Shown here piece by piece: positions 1-7,746 of a stretch of DNA of 33,311 nucleotides. How positions within the stretch are numbered: position 1 is the first letter of the stretch; each line of letters begins with the position of its first letter. The translations under genes and the position numbers were made by a program. Below the pieces are notes generated by a model, which did no database searches, was not told where the DNA came from, and saw only the letters and a list, made by a program, of their open reading frames with translations. Origin of the DNA: Planctomycetota bacterium (GTDB taxonomy: Bacteria; Planctomycetota; Phycisphaerae; Phycisphaerales; SM1A02); the NCBI GenBank assembly GCA_016873115.1, contig VGYB01000024.1, positions 1 to 33,311 on the forward strand, in the 5' to 3' direction.

Positions 1-43
1 TGGTTCCTGAGCTGGTTCCTGAGCTGGTTCCTGAGCTGGTTCC
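1..43. repeat. 12-bp tandem repeat (about 3.6 copies) encoding PAQE
   Basis: TGGTTCCTGAGC repeats perfectly at 1-12, 13-24 and 25-36, followed by a partial copy TGGTTCC at 37-43. The left end may continue outside the window. On the minus strand it is in frame with the exported protein and encodes repeated Pro-Ala-Gln-Glu. Because the unit is a multiple of three, copy-number change would alter linker length without breaking the frame. Confidence 0.85.
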
Positions 44-276
44 GACGGTTCATCGGGCTCGTTCGTTGGTTCCTGCGCGGGTTCACGCGAGGGATCGGCG
101 GGGCGCGTGGTCGGCGCAGTTGGTGGTGCGGGCTGCGGCGTGGGCGGGATCTGGCGGCCGCCCTGGGCCAAGGTGGTGGTTGCCGTGGGCAGCAGCGTCA
201 GGGTGGCCGCCGTGGCAAGCAGCGTGGTGAGCATGGTGGCGTTCGATCGGTTCACGGGAGTTCCAGGTCTGGTCAT
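1..276 (-). CDS. Exported protein N-terminus, probable T2SS secretin (GspD), partial
   Basis: The reading frame enters at ATG 276, 15 bases after the preceding gene's stop, and runs off the left edge of the window. A second in-frame ATG at 234 is an equally possible start. The first residues form a signal peptide: a short Arg-containing n-region, a hydrophobic stretch MLTTLLATAATLTLLPTA, and a likely cleavage after TTTLAQ. The mature protein begins with a Pro/Gln-rich segment and then PAQE tetrapeptide repeats encoded by the 12-bp tandem repeat at the edge. No conserved domain is visible in this piece. The secretin guess rests only on context: it ends a T2SS operon in which every other core component except the prepilin peptidase and GspD is present, and secretins are exported. 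No Shine-Dalgarno sequence is obvious. Any exported Pro-rich protein remains possible. Confidence 0.5.
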   Translation of the reverse strand, partial: MTRPGTPVNRSNATMLTTLLATAATLTLLPTATTTLAQGGRQIPPTPQPAPPTAPTTRPADPSREPAQEPTNEPDEPSEPAQEPAQEPAQEP

Positions 277-291
277 TGGTCGTTCGGTGGT

Positions 292-1204
292 TCAGTCGTG
301 CTTGTTGACTCGATCGATGAGCAATTGGCGTTCGCGCTCCAGCCGCTCTCTCACAGCTTGGTCGCTGGTGCTGCCGCGCAGCGCGCGGCTCACCTCTTCA
401 AGGGCCTTCGCAGCCTGCTCCCGGTCCATGGCCTCGATCGCCGAGGATTCCAGCGCTGGAGGCACGGCGGGTGGGAGATCACTCGATGCAGGCAGCGCGC
501 CGGAAGCGGGGGCTTCGGGCGTGACGGGCGCGGGCACCGATGCAGGTGTCGTGGCCGGGTTGGTACTTGGATCGGCGGCTACCGGCGTGATGCCCGGAGG
601 ATTCGTGCGACCTATCGAACTGCTTGAGCCCGACGAGAGCACGCTCGTATCGAACTTCTCGCGGAGCAAGACCGTGTACTCGCCGCCTGACCACTTGAGG
701 CGGACTTGATCCGGCGGAAGGATGGCCACGACCGTCACGCCGTCTCCTGACTCGCCGACCTTGACCGTGCGGCCGCCGGCAAGCACCAGGAGGTCGGCGA
801 CCACGCCCGTCGGGCGTGGCCCGCCGTAGGTCGCCGGTGGTCCAGCTGGCTTTGGGGGTGTCACTGGCTTGGGTGGTTCGGCTTGGACCACGGGTGCCGG
901 CTTGGGCCTGTTCGGCGGCTTGAGTGGTGTGCTTGGGCCTGTTCGGCGGCTTGAGTGGTGTGGTGAACAGACTGCGTCCCTCGAAGCGCTTGCGATGGAT
1001 CAGTGCCATCTGTTCATGACGCGTGAACTCCGGGCTCACCCGATCGGCCCGCTCGGGATCCACGCTCGGAGCCAGCAGCGAACCGCCAAGGTCACTGATG
1101 CCCGTCACGACGACGATGGCAAGCACCGTCACGGCGACGGCACTCGCGATCACGCGCGGCGATCGCAGGAGGTCGGTGGGAATGGCGTGGCGCAGGTCGA
1201 TCAT
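292..1204 (-). pseudogene. GspC/PilP-like inner-membrane T2SS component, broken by a 31-bp tandem duplication
   Basis: The start ATG 1204 overlaps the gspM-like stop (ATGA). The N-terminal frame encodes a short cytoplasmic part, one TM helix (about residues 17-37, VIASAVAVTVLAIVVVTGI), then a periplasmic segment leading into a Pro/Lys linker. After the duplication at 900-961 this frame becomes nonsense and stops at 479. The natural continuation lies in another frame and ends at 292: a Pro-rich linker, then a small beta-rich domain around VVAILPPDQVRLKWSGGEY, resembling the HR domain of GspC or PilP, and a helical C-terminus. Removing one 31-bp copy joins the frames into about 293 residues with a seamless linker (NRPKPAPVVQAEPPKP). 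GspC identity is inferred from architecture and operon position. As written, the gene yields about 241 residues lacking the HR-like domain. An assembly error is possible. Confidence 0.65.
900..961. repeat. Perfect 31-bp tandem duplication (900-930 and 931-961)
   Basis: Two identical 31-bp copies lie head to tail, beginning GCTTGGGCCTG and ending GAGTGGTGT. Thirty-one is not divisible by three, so the second copy shifts the reading frame of the gspC-like gene by one base. The frame before the repeat and the frame after it differ by exactly the phase expected from one extra copy. Confidence 0.95.
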
Positions 1205-1794
1205 GGCGTCCTCGCCTTCCCTGCGGTGACCCAAGCCTCGGCCATCAGCCGAACGCTCAGCTTCTTCGCCTTGTCGTCCCAGTCCATGCGTACGCTGCCG
1301 AGGGCGTCGACGGCGGGCGATGACTCGAGCGATTGGATGAACCCGAAGGTGTCCTGTGGGCTCGCGACGAAGTTCACCTCGCCGATCAAACGCTCGACGC
1401 GCGAGGCAATGCCCGCCGCGTCGGAGGCCGCCTTGGGGAGCTTGCCACCGGTCCGGGTCTGGAAGGTGTAACTCGAGACCTTGTTCTTCTTCGCTGCATC
1501 CTTCACCGCGATCGACAGCGCATTCGCGCCCTCGGCCTCGGAGCCGGGCAGGTCGAGCCGTCCGTACACCGCGATCGAGTCGCGCACCTTGCCGGGCAGG
1601 TCTTCCTCGTTCCGGGCGCCCTCGTGCAGCAGCTTCTGCACATGGTCGGCCTCGGCGGACCAGGAGCGCGCGAGCGCCCACGGATAGTCATCCAGGAACG
1701 TGTAGACGACCAGCGCGGCAACGACCGAGATGCCGGCGCGCATGATCGGCCGCTGCGCTTGGAAGCGCGCGATGGCGTCCTGGAGCAGGCTCAT
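1201..1794 (-). CDS. T2SS GspM/PilO-like inner-membrane protein
   Basis: This 197-residue protein has a short cytoplasmic N-terminus, one TM helix (about residues 19-36, RAGISVVAALVVYTF), a predicted coiled-coil/linker region, and a periplasmic alpha/beta part containing SVRMDWDDKAKKLSVRLMAE-like strands. GspM and its PilO relatives have this bitopic layout with a ferredoxin-like periplasmic fold and bind GspL in the inner-membrane platform. The sequence is too divergent to call by motif, so the assignment rests on topology, size and position directly after the gspL-like gene. The start ATG overlaps that gene's stop (ATGA at 1794-1791), and its own stop overlaps the next ATG at 1204. Both overlaps suggest coupled translation and fixed stoichiometry. 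Confidence 0.7.
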   Translation of the reverse strand: MSLLQDAIARFQAQRPIMRAGISVVAALVVYTFLDDYPWALARSWSAEADHVQKLLHEGARNEEDLPGKVRDSIAVYGRLDLPGSEAEGANALSIAVKDAAKKNKVSSYTFQTRTGGKLPKAASDAAGIASRVERLIGEVNFVASPQDTFGFIQSLESSPAVDALGSVRMDWDDKAKKLSVRLMAEAWVTAGKARTP

Positions 1795-3920
1795 GGCTTC
1801 CGTGTCCTTGCCTTGAGCATGTCGAAGTCCTTCTTCAGGCGCGCGGTGGTTTCCTCGTTGAGTCCATCCCGCTGGCGTACCCCTGCAATCATGATGAGCA
1901 TGTCGCGTGCTTCGTCTCGGCTCATCGCATCGACCTGGTCCTGCGTGAGCGCAGGTGGAATGGGTTGCTCGGCTGGCTGCGCTGCACCGACGGCGGGTCG
2001 TCCACGACGCGAGGCTTCGGTCGGCCCGCTGGCACCGGGCAGGCCACCCCGACGACCGCCACGGCCTTCGCGGGCCTCGCCAGCGGCTTCGGTCGAGCCT
2101 TCGCCATTCGCCGCAGCGACCTCGTTGCCACCGTCCGTTGCAGCGTTCGCATCAACCGTCGCAGGAGCACGGGCTGCTTCGCTTGCCGCTGTGGCTGCCG
2201 CACCAGCGGGCACCCGTCCCGTCGATCCACCAGCTGCCTCGGTGGCTGTGGCGATGGCCGCCTGGCCCGAACCCGAATCCCCTCCGGCCACCGTGCCGGG
2301 CACGACCGGCATGAGCGGGGAATCGCCCATGGCCACTGGTGTGGTCGTCGCGGGGACGGATGGGGTGGTCGGCGTGGAGCCGGCCTCGATGAGGAATCCG
2401 TCGCTGTCGATGGGTCCCCAGCGCTGCTCGGCGAGGGTCTTCTTGCCGTAATCCTGCGACTCCGCGTAGCGCACGATCAGCATCGGATCGGCGACTTGTG
2501 CGGTGATCGAGAACTCCGTGCTGCCACCCTTGGGTTCCTCCCAGCTCTTCACGATCCGCGCGAAGACCCTCGAGGAACGCATGCGTTCCTCCATCATCAC
2601 GATGGCATCCACGCTCGACAGATCGCCCAGGCCGCGCGCCAGGCCGCGCAACTGGACATTCGAGCCATGGTCGATGTTGATCGACTCGAGTTCGATGCCA
2701 TCGGGCGTGGTGCACGCGATGTCGCTGAGCAACTTGCTCATCGGCCAGCCGAGCTTGTCGACCTGGCCGTAGAGCGCGATCCGCCGCTCGCTCGACACCA
2801 TCGATGCCTCGAAGGCCGCTGCATCGGAGAGCCTGAACTTCAGCCACGCCAGACGAAGCCCGGCCACGGCCATCGGCCCGAGGACCACCGCGAGGCTGGC
2901 GGCGATGAGCGCACGCTTGGTGAAGGTCGGGTTGTCCATGCGCATCAGCGAGTCGATGATGAGCCCTTGGGATCGGCGCGGTTCGATGGGCAGCAGTCCC
3001 ATGAGCGGCGCGAGCGGACTGCGCAGGGCCAGCGCTACGCCGGCCAAGTCACCGAACTGCGCACGCCACCCGGCATCATCCGGTGCGCCGGCCAGTGCAG
3101 AGCCCAACGCATCAGCGCCAGCAAGTCCGACGAATCCCTTGGTGAACGCGGCCGGCATCGAGCGGCGTGCTGCAATCAGGTCCTCCTCGGACCAGTGTCC
3201 GAGCATCGCCGTGTCGTTGACCGCCTCGCTGATGGCGCCGGCGAACTCCGAGGCATCGTCGCTTCGTTCGATGAGCGTGCGCACCACAAGATGGCCCTCG
3301 CGCGAGGCCACGACCGCCACGGATCCCGTGGAGGCTTGCACGTCGATGCACATGCGGGCGGCGCGTCCCACGCCATCGGCTGACATCAGGCCCAAGAGAC
3401 CCGCCACCGGTGCAGTGAAGGTCACCCGCGGCGCAACGGGTCCATGCGTCGTACGACGCCCGTCGCCGGCCTTGAGGCCGGGCGGCAGATGGGCGGCACC
3501 GCTGGGCTTCCATTCGAGCACGATGCCCAGACGCTCCTCGGCACCGGTCGAGCCATCAGGCACGATGACGCACGCCGATCGGCACCGGGGCGCGTCGGGC
3601 GACAGAGCGCCCTCGGCTTGCAGGGCCAGAGCCTGCTGCTGCTGGGCGGGCGTCGCGCGGGGGAGGGGAATCGACCGCAGGATGACATCGCTGCCGGGAA
3701 CGACCACGACCACGCGCTCGGGCATCAGTTCGTGCAGCCACGGAGCCAGATCCTCGACGGCACTGCCGTCGCCACAGTCCGGGCCGAACTCCCCAGCCTG
3801 CTCGAACTGCACGCCCAGGGGGCCGAATCGAACAAGCAGCGCCTTCCAGCGCTCGCCCTCCGGACGAAGCACCGCGGCAAGATCGGCGGCGAGGGCTGGC
3901 TTGGTGGCGTTCTTCTTCAC
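1791..3920 (-). CDS. T2SS GspL-like platform protein (PilM-like plus PilN-like) with long low-complexity tail
   Basis: This is a 709-residue protein, long for GspL, which is usually about 400. Residues 1-330 form a cytoplasmic region compatible with the actin-like PilM/GspL fold, with strands such as ERVVVVVPGSDVILRSIPLP near the start. A single TM helix sits at about 336-357 (LIAASLAVVLGPMAVAG). Residues 360-480 resemble the PilN periplasmic domain, including LLSDIACTTPDGIELESINI and VQLRGLA. Residues 515-655 are Ala/Gly/Thr/Pro-rich low complexity with an RGGRRGG patch, and 656-709 form a short charged helix. GspL recruits the ATPase GspE to the membrane and contacts GspM. The stop of gspK overlaps this start (ATGA at 3920). 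The C-terminal extension is unusual and its role is unknown. Confidence 0.75.
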   Translation of the reverse strand: MKKNATKPALAADLAAVLRPEGERWKALLVRFGPLGVQFEQAGEFGPDCGDGSAVEDLAPWLHELMPERVVVVVPGSDVILRSIPLPRATPAQQQQALALQAEGALSPDAPRCRSACVIVPDGSTGAEERLGIVLEWKPSGAAHLPPGLKAGDGRRTTHGPVAPRVTFTAPVAGLLGLMSADGVGRAARMCIDVQASTGSVAVVASREGHLVVRTLIERSDDASEFAGAISEAVNDTAMLGHWSEEDLIAARRSMPAAFTKGFVGLAGADALGSALAGAPDDAGWRAQFGDLAGVALALRSPLAPLMGLLPIEPRRSQGLIIDSLMRMDNPTFTKRALIAASLAVVLGPMAVAGLRLAWLKFRLSDAAAFEASMVSSERRIALYGQVDKLGWPMSKLLSDIACTTPDGIELESINIDHGSNVQLRGLARGLGDLSSVDAIVMMEERMRSSRVFARIVKSWEEPKGGSTEFSITAQVADPMLIVRYAESQDYGKKTLAEQRWGPIDSDGFLIEAGSTPTTPSVPATTTPVAMGDSPLMPVVPGTVAGGDSGSGQAAIATATEAAGGSTGRVPAGAAATAASEAARAPATVDANAATDGGNEVAAANGEGSTEAAGEAREGRGGRRGGLPGASGPTEASRRGRPAVGAAQPAEQPIPPALTQDQVDAMSRDEARDMLIMIAGVRQRDGLNEETTARLKKDFDMLKARTRKP

Positions 3921-5266
3921 GGTTCCAGGTACTCCAAGATCGTCACGGGCAGGGTGGAACGATCAACGACGACGATCATTTCAACTTCCGTATCGGTTCC
4001 CGGGGCGCGCCCCCGGCTGGTGATGGTGTACACGGAACTCTGGGTGTCCATGGTGCGGGCCATCTGGGCAGCATCCTGCGGGCTCAGCCCGTCGATCCGG
4101 GAGAGCTCCCCGAGGGTCGTGATGCCGGTCGATGTATCGCGCCGGTCGATGATGCGCTGAGCGACCTTCGGCTCGAGCCCGTACACCTGCTCGAGCACGC
4201 GCTTGGAGACGGTGTTGATGTTCACTCGGCCCAGGTCGCCCGGCTTGGGTGCCTGGGTCACGCACTCGCGCAGCACGACATCAAGCTGCTCAGGCTTGAG
4301 CGTGGCTGATTGCTGTGCCGACGGGGCCTGCGCCCGGCCCGCGCTCGAGCGACCGCTTCGGCCGCGAGAACTCGTGGTCGGCGCCTGCTGCGCCTGCTGG
4401 CCCAGAGGCGTGCTGATGAGCTGCTCGACATAGAAGTTGGACTGCTTGGCCGACTCGACCAGTTGGGTCGCCTGCTGCTGCGACAGCCCCGTACGCTCGA
4501 CGATGTCCTGGGCCGTCGCGGTCTTCAGGTCGAGCCGATCCTCGCCGCCGAGCGTGCGCGGGAACGGGCGGGTCCGGGCCGTGAACATGCCGACAAGGCC
4601 GTCGTCGAGCACGCCATCTGCGTTGTCGTCGGGGAAGCTCGCGTCGCCGTCGTTCTCGTTGGGATCGAGCCGGTTGTTGAGGTTCCAGTCCTCGCCGCGG
4701 ACCTCCTTCGGCCACACGCCGAGGACCATCTCGAGCTCGGGGATCGAGCGGAAGTTCGCGTTGCGCGGCTCGTAATTGATGTTCAAGCGACCGAGGTACG
4801 AGCGTGACTCCGCCCCCGACATCTCCTCATCGTCGTTGGTGTCTCGCCAGTCGACGATCGCATCGGCCAGGAGACCCACATCATCCATGGTGTAGAGCTG
4901 CGCACGGCTCACCGCGTTGATGTTCATCCGCGAGTGCTCGTCGAACGGACCCGGGTAGATCGCGCCGTCGATCTCGTGGTAGATCTCAAAGGAGCCGGTG
5001 GAGAGCTCGTCGACGGCGTTGTCCTCGAGGTCGTTCACCATCGCGAATGCGCTGTCCGGTTCAGGGTTCTCGCTGTAGTACTCCATGATGGCGATCATGG
5101 TCTCGACGCCCGCTCGCGCGGCCCACCTGGCTTGCACCTTCGACATGGCCTCGCGGCCCATCACGGCCTGGCGGTAGCAGCCCAGTTGCGTCGCCGAGGT
5201 GATGAGCGCCGCCACGGCCACGCACCAGATCACGATCGGCAGCACCATCGCGCGGGGGTGCTTCAT
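3917..5266 (-). CDS. gspK: T2SS minor pseudopilin GspK with helix-hairpin-helix region
   Basis: This 449-residue protein begins with a prepilin-like hydrophobic helix (MVLPIVIWCVAVAALITSA, residues 7-25) without the Glu at position 5, as is usual for GspK. A large globular part follows. It contains SRMNINAVSRAQL and VDWRDTND elements typical of the family, an Asp/Asn-rich stretch at about 201-222 with an EF-hand-like DDNADGVLDD, and a ComEA-like helix-hairpin-helix region at about 344-405 (GRVNINTVSKRVLEQVYGLE). A Gln/Ser/Arg-rich linker lies at about 290-320. GspK caps the pseudopilus tip with GspI and GspJ. The gene overlaps both neighbours by four bases. The Asp-rich loop may bind calcium, as known for some GspK proteins; that is inference. 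Confidence 0.88.
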   Translation of the reverse strand: MKHPRAMVLPIVIWCVAVAALITSATQLGCYRQAVMGREAMSKVQARWAARAGVETMIAIMEYYSENPEPDSAFAMVNDLEDNAVDELSTGSFEIYHEIDGAIYPGPFDEHSRMNINAVSRAQLYTMDDVGLLADAIVDWRDTNDDEEMSGAESRSYLGRLNINYEPRNANFRSIPELEMVLGVWPKEVRGEDWNLNNRLDPNENDGDASFPDDNADGVLDDGLVGMFTARTRPFPRTLGGEDRLDLKTATAQDIVERTGLSQQQATQLVESAKQSNFYVEQLISTPLGQQAQQAPTTSSRGRSGRSSAGRAQAPSAQQSATLKPEQLDVVLRECVTQAPKPGDLGRVNINTVSKRVLEQVYGLEPKVAQRIIDRRDTSTGITTLGELSRIDGLSPQDAAQMARTMDTQSSVYTITSRGRAPGTDTEVEMIVVVDRSTLPVTILEYLEP

Positions 5267-6291
5267 CGTGCGCCTCCCCCTGAGGCCGGACCGCTACCCA
5301 GGCCGCGGCCTCCGCCGCCCTGGCCGCCGCGGCCACCACCTTGTCCGCGAACGCCGCCTTGGCCGGCACCCTGGCCGAACCCGCCGCGTCCACGCCCCAT
5401 GCCGCGGCCTCCGCGACTGTCGCCCGGAATCGTCACTCCGTCGGGGATCTGCACGCCCATGTTGCCGACGCCATCCACGCCAAGACCGGCCGCAGCGTCG
5501 CCGGCGGCCGCAGCGTCGCTTGCGGCGGCGGCTTCTGCCGCTGCCGCTTCAGCGGCCAGTTGCTGTTCGTAGGCGGCGATCTGCACCAAGGGAGGCGTCG
5601 CTCGATCGATGGGCACCACGGTCTGCAGCGTGACGAGGTCACGAACGAGCGGGTCGATCTCGGTGCCGGGTTCGTTGCCCAGTGCGCTCACGGTCACACG
5701 CAGCGCCCACGGGAGCCCGTCAAGGTCGCTGTCCCAGTCATCGCGCCACGCGCTGCCGTCGTATGCCTCGAAGCGCAGGCTCACCACGCCATCCATCAGT
5801 GGCACCGTGCTGCCGCCACCGCGCTCGTACTGGTCAGGCTGGCTGTCGACACGCATCCAGAGCGCTGAGCCAAGATCGTCGTCCTCGATGCGAAGGTGCG
5901 TCTCGAATTCCTGGCCGTCACCGTTGTACTCCGTCTCGCGGACCGTGCGCAGGCGCGTGTTGTAGACCAGCAGCTCATCGCGATCGACCTCGAGCCCCGG
6001 CGCGTCAGCGACGGTTGCGGTGTGGTCGTCCACGATCAGGACGCGGCAGTGGAAGAGGTCATCGCTGCGCAGCATCGACTGGAGTTCCTTGCGCACCGTC
6101 TCCATGGCGCCGAGGGCGCGGACATGAGCGTCCATACGGAGTTTGCAGACCTCTCTCGCGCGTCCGAACTGGCCAAGGCTCGTGGTGATCACGGCTGCGA
6201 TCACCACCGCGATCGTGGCGGCGATCAGCAACTCAGCGAGGGTGAAGGCTCGAAGGTCACGGCGCAACGGCGGCCTCCTCGTCCTTGCCAT
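5263..6291 (-). CDS. gspJ: T2SS minor pseudopilin GspJ with Ala-rich and Gly/Arg-rich tail
   Basis: The class III leader ends RDLRA|FTLAELLIAATIAVV, so cleavage follows Ala rather than Gly, with Glu at mature position 5. ATG 6291 is chosen because it gives a short basic leader; the frame stays open upstream to 6399 but would intrude further into gspI. The body (about residues 30-240) fits the GspJ fold and ends near LVTLQTVVPIDRA. After that comes an Ala/Glu/Asp stretch and a roughly 55-residue C-terminal tail made almost entirely of Gly, Arg and Gln, with repeated RGG and GRG motifs. This tail is not part of the normal GspJ domain. The gene overlaps gspI by 35 bases and gspK by four. It should act at the pseudopilus tip, where the tail would be periplasmic. 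Confidence 0.85.
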   Translation of the reverse strand: MARTRRPPLRRDLRAFTLAELLIAATIAVVIAAVITTSLGQFGRAREVCKLRMDAHVRALGAMETVRKELQSMLRSDDLFHCRVLIVDDHTATVADAPGLEVDRDELLVYNTRLRTVRETEYNGDGQEFETHLRIEDDDLGSALWMRVDSQPDQYERGGGSTVPLMDGVVSLRFEAYDGSAWRDDWDSDLDGLPWALRVTVSALGNEPGTEIDPLVRDLVTLQTVVPIDRATPPLVQIAAYEQQLAAEAAAAEAAAASDAAAAGDAAAGLGVDGVGNMGVQIPDGVTIPGDSRGGRGMGRGRGGFGQGAGQGGVRGQGGGRGGQGGGGRGLGSGPASGGGAR

Positions 6292-6706
6292 AGGCGCTCT
6301 GTCGATCAAAGGGTTCCGGCGGCCTGCGGTCGGGATTCGGGTCCTCACCCAGACGCGGTGCGATGCGCGTCTCGACGGTGTACGACTGGCCGCGCGCATC
6401 GCGCACCATGGCCGTCACCGTGTACGGGTCGCCAAGGCCCTCGGGATCGATCAGGATCTCGAACTCCCAATCCTCGAAGGGCGCGTCGAAGCGGCCTGAG
6501 GTGGCGTTGAGCTTGGGGAAGTCGATCACGCCGTCGACGAGCACCTGCGAAAGCAGTCCATCGAGCAGCGACGAGGCGATGACCTCGGCTTCGCCGCGAC
6601 GCTGCATGTCCATGGCGCGCATCGACACATTGATGATGCCGGCAAGCCCGACCGCCAGGATCACGCCGGCGATCACCACTTCGACGAGGGCGAAGCCGCG
6701 GCGCAT
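6257..6706 (-). CDS. gspI: T2SS minor pseudopilin GspI
   Basis: This 149-residue protein has a very short leader, MRRG|FALVEVVIAGVILAVGL, with canonical Gly at -1, Phe at +1 and Glu at +5. ATG 6706 shares a base with the TAA stop of gspH (TAATG), so termination-reinitiation is likely. The rest is a small globular domain (DWEFEILIDPEG, YTVTAMVRDARG) as expected for GspI, ending in a charged tail. GspI forms the pseudopilus tip complex with GspJ and GspK, the next two genes. The frame is open upstream to 6997, but that part lies inside gspH and has no pilin leader, so it is rejected as coding. Confidence 0.87.
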   Translation of the reverse strand: MRRGFALVEVVIAGVILAVGLAGIINVSMRAMDMQRRGEAEVIASSLLDGLLSQVLVDGVIDFPKLNATSGRFDAPFEDWEFEILIDPEGLGDPYTVTAMVRDARGQSYTVETRIAPRLGEDPNPDRRPPEPFDRQSAYGKDEEAAVAP

Positions 6707-7263
6707 TACCAGTCCTCCTGGGTCAGTCCGCTTGAGTCGAGGTCGACGCCCTCGCGCTCGGCCACCAGCGACACGCCGTTGTCCGCGCGTCGGGGGATCA
6801 ACTGGGTCGAGGGCAGGCGCAGTTCGGTCTCGCCCGAAGGTCCGACCCAGGTCATCACGATGTCGGGCCGGCCACCCGACGGGATGCTTGCGATGATCCA
6901 GGTCCGGGGGTCGAGTTCCTGGCCATCGGCCGTGATCGCCACCAGTTCCATCTCGCTCGGCACCCGGAACGGCTTGACCATCGTGTCGTACTCCCACTGC
7001 GCCTCGGCCTCAAGGCCGGGCGGGCGCTTCATCACGACCACGGCGATGTCGCCGGTCTCGCCATCGCGCATGAGCGCCACCTGCTGCGTACCCGACGACT
7101 CGCGGTAGGCGAACATCGCCAGCACCTGCTCCATCTGCGACATCGCCGAGTCGTGGCTGAACCAGCCCAGGCCGGCCATGCGTGGCACGACCGCCGCCGC
7201 GAGCACCACCAGGATGATGGTCGCCACGAGGATCTCGATGATCGTGAACGCGCGGTGGAGCAT
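6706..7263 (-). CDS. gspH: T2SS minor pseudopilin GspH
   Basis: This 185-residue protein has leader MLHRA|FTIIEILVATIILVV, which places Glu at mature position 5 and Ala at -1. A hydrophobic N-terminal helix is followed by a beta-rich globular domain (about residues 40-170) with segments such as WIIASIPSGGRPDIVMTWVG. GspH-type minor pseudopilins link the GspI-J-K tip to the GspG shaft. It starts seven bases after the gspG stop and overlaps gspI. Assignment between GspH and other minor pseudopilins rests on order (G-H-I-J-K) and size. Confidence 0.8.
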   Translation of the reverse strand: MLHRAFTIIEILVATIILVVLAAAVVPRMAGLGWFSHDSAMSQMEQVLAMFAYRESSGTQQVALMRDGETGDIAVVVMKRPPGLEAEAQWEYDTMVKPFRVPSEMELVAITADGQELDPRTWIIASIPSGGRPDIVMTWVGPSGETELRLPSTQLIPRRADNGVSLVAEREGVDLDSSGLTQEDW

Positions 7264-7270
7264 CAGGTGA

Positions 7271-7711
7271 TCACTTGACGGGAGGTTCGCTCAGGCGGAT
7301 GTCGGCGTCCTCGCCCTCGCCACCGGGCTGGCCATCCGCGCCATAGCAGAGGATGTCGAACTCGATGCCGGGGGGCACATCATCGAAATCGAGCACATAG
7401 TCGTTCTTCCACGGGTCCTTGAGCGCGCTGGCAGGCATGAACGGCGGATCACCCTCGATCAGCTCGGCGAGCTCGAAGTCGTCGCCGAGCGAGCTCATGC
7501 CGTTCTGGGTCATGTAGATGGCGATCTGGTTGTTCAGCGTGGCCATCTCGCTGAAGGCGCGCTTCTGCTTGGAGGTGCCGATGAGGAAGCCCAGGCGCGG
7601 CACGAACACGGCGGCCATGATGGCGAGGATCGTGACTGCGATCAGGATCTCGATGAGGCTGAACGCGCGGCGGGCGCGACGGCGGTTGGAGCGGGAGGGG
7701 TGCATGGTCAT
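7271..7711 (-). CDS. gspG: T2SS major pseudopilin GspG
   Basis: This is the shaft subunit of the pseudopilus. The basic leader ends RRARRA|FSLIEILIAVTILAIM with Glu at +5. The C-terminal part carries the family signature DPWKNDYVLDF and then YGADGQPGGEGEDADI, the calcium-binding loop that stabilises GspG. ATG 7711 is chosen because GAAAGGAACC precedes it; ATG 7705 (third codon) has better spacing from that Shine-Dalgarno sequence and is also plausible. An upstream GTG at 7747 touches the gspF stop and would add 12 residues, which is less likely. The protein is 146 residues, normal for the family. A prepilin peptidase (GspO) is required but none is present in this window. Confidence 0.93.
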   Translation of the reverse strand: MTMHPSRSNRRRARRAFSLIEILIAVTILAIMAAVFVPRLGFLIGTSKQKRAFSEMATLNNQIAIYMTQNGMSSLGDDFELAELIEGDPPFMPASALKDPWKNDYVLDFDDVPPGIEFDILCYGADGQPGGEGEDADIRLSEPPVK

Positions 7712-7746
7712 GGTTCCTTTCGTCGGGGTGCGGTTGGAGCGAGGCA

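Noticed and set aside
900-961. Possible CRISPR-like direct repeats
   Set aside because: Two copies with no spacer between them; it is a simple tandem duplication in a gene.
6707-6997. Longer N-terminal extension of gspI
   Set aside because: It overlaps gspH fully and would bury the prepilin leader, which must be N-terminal.
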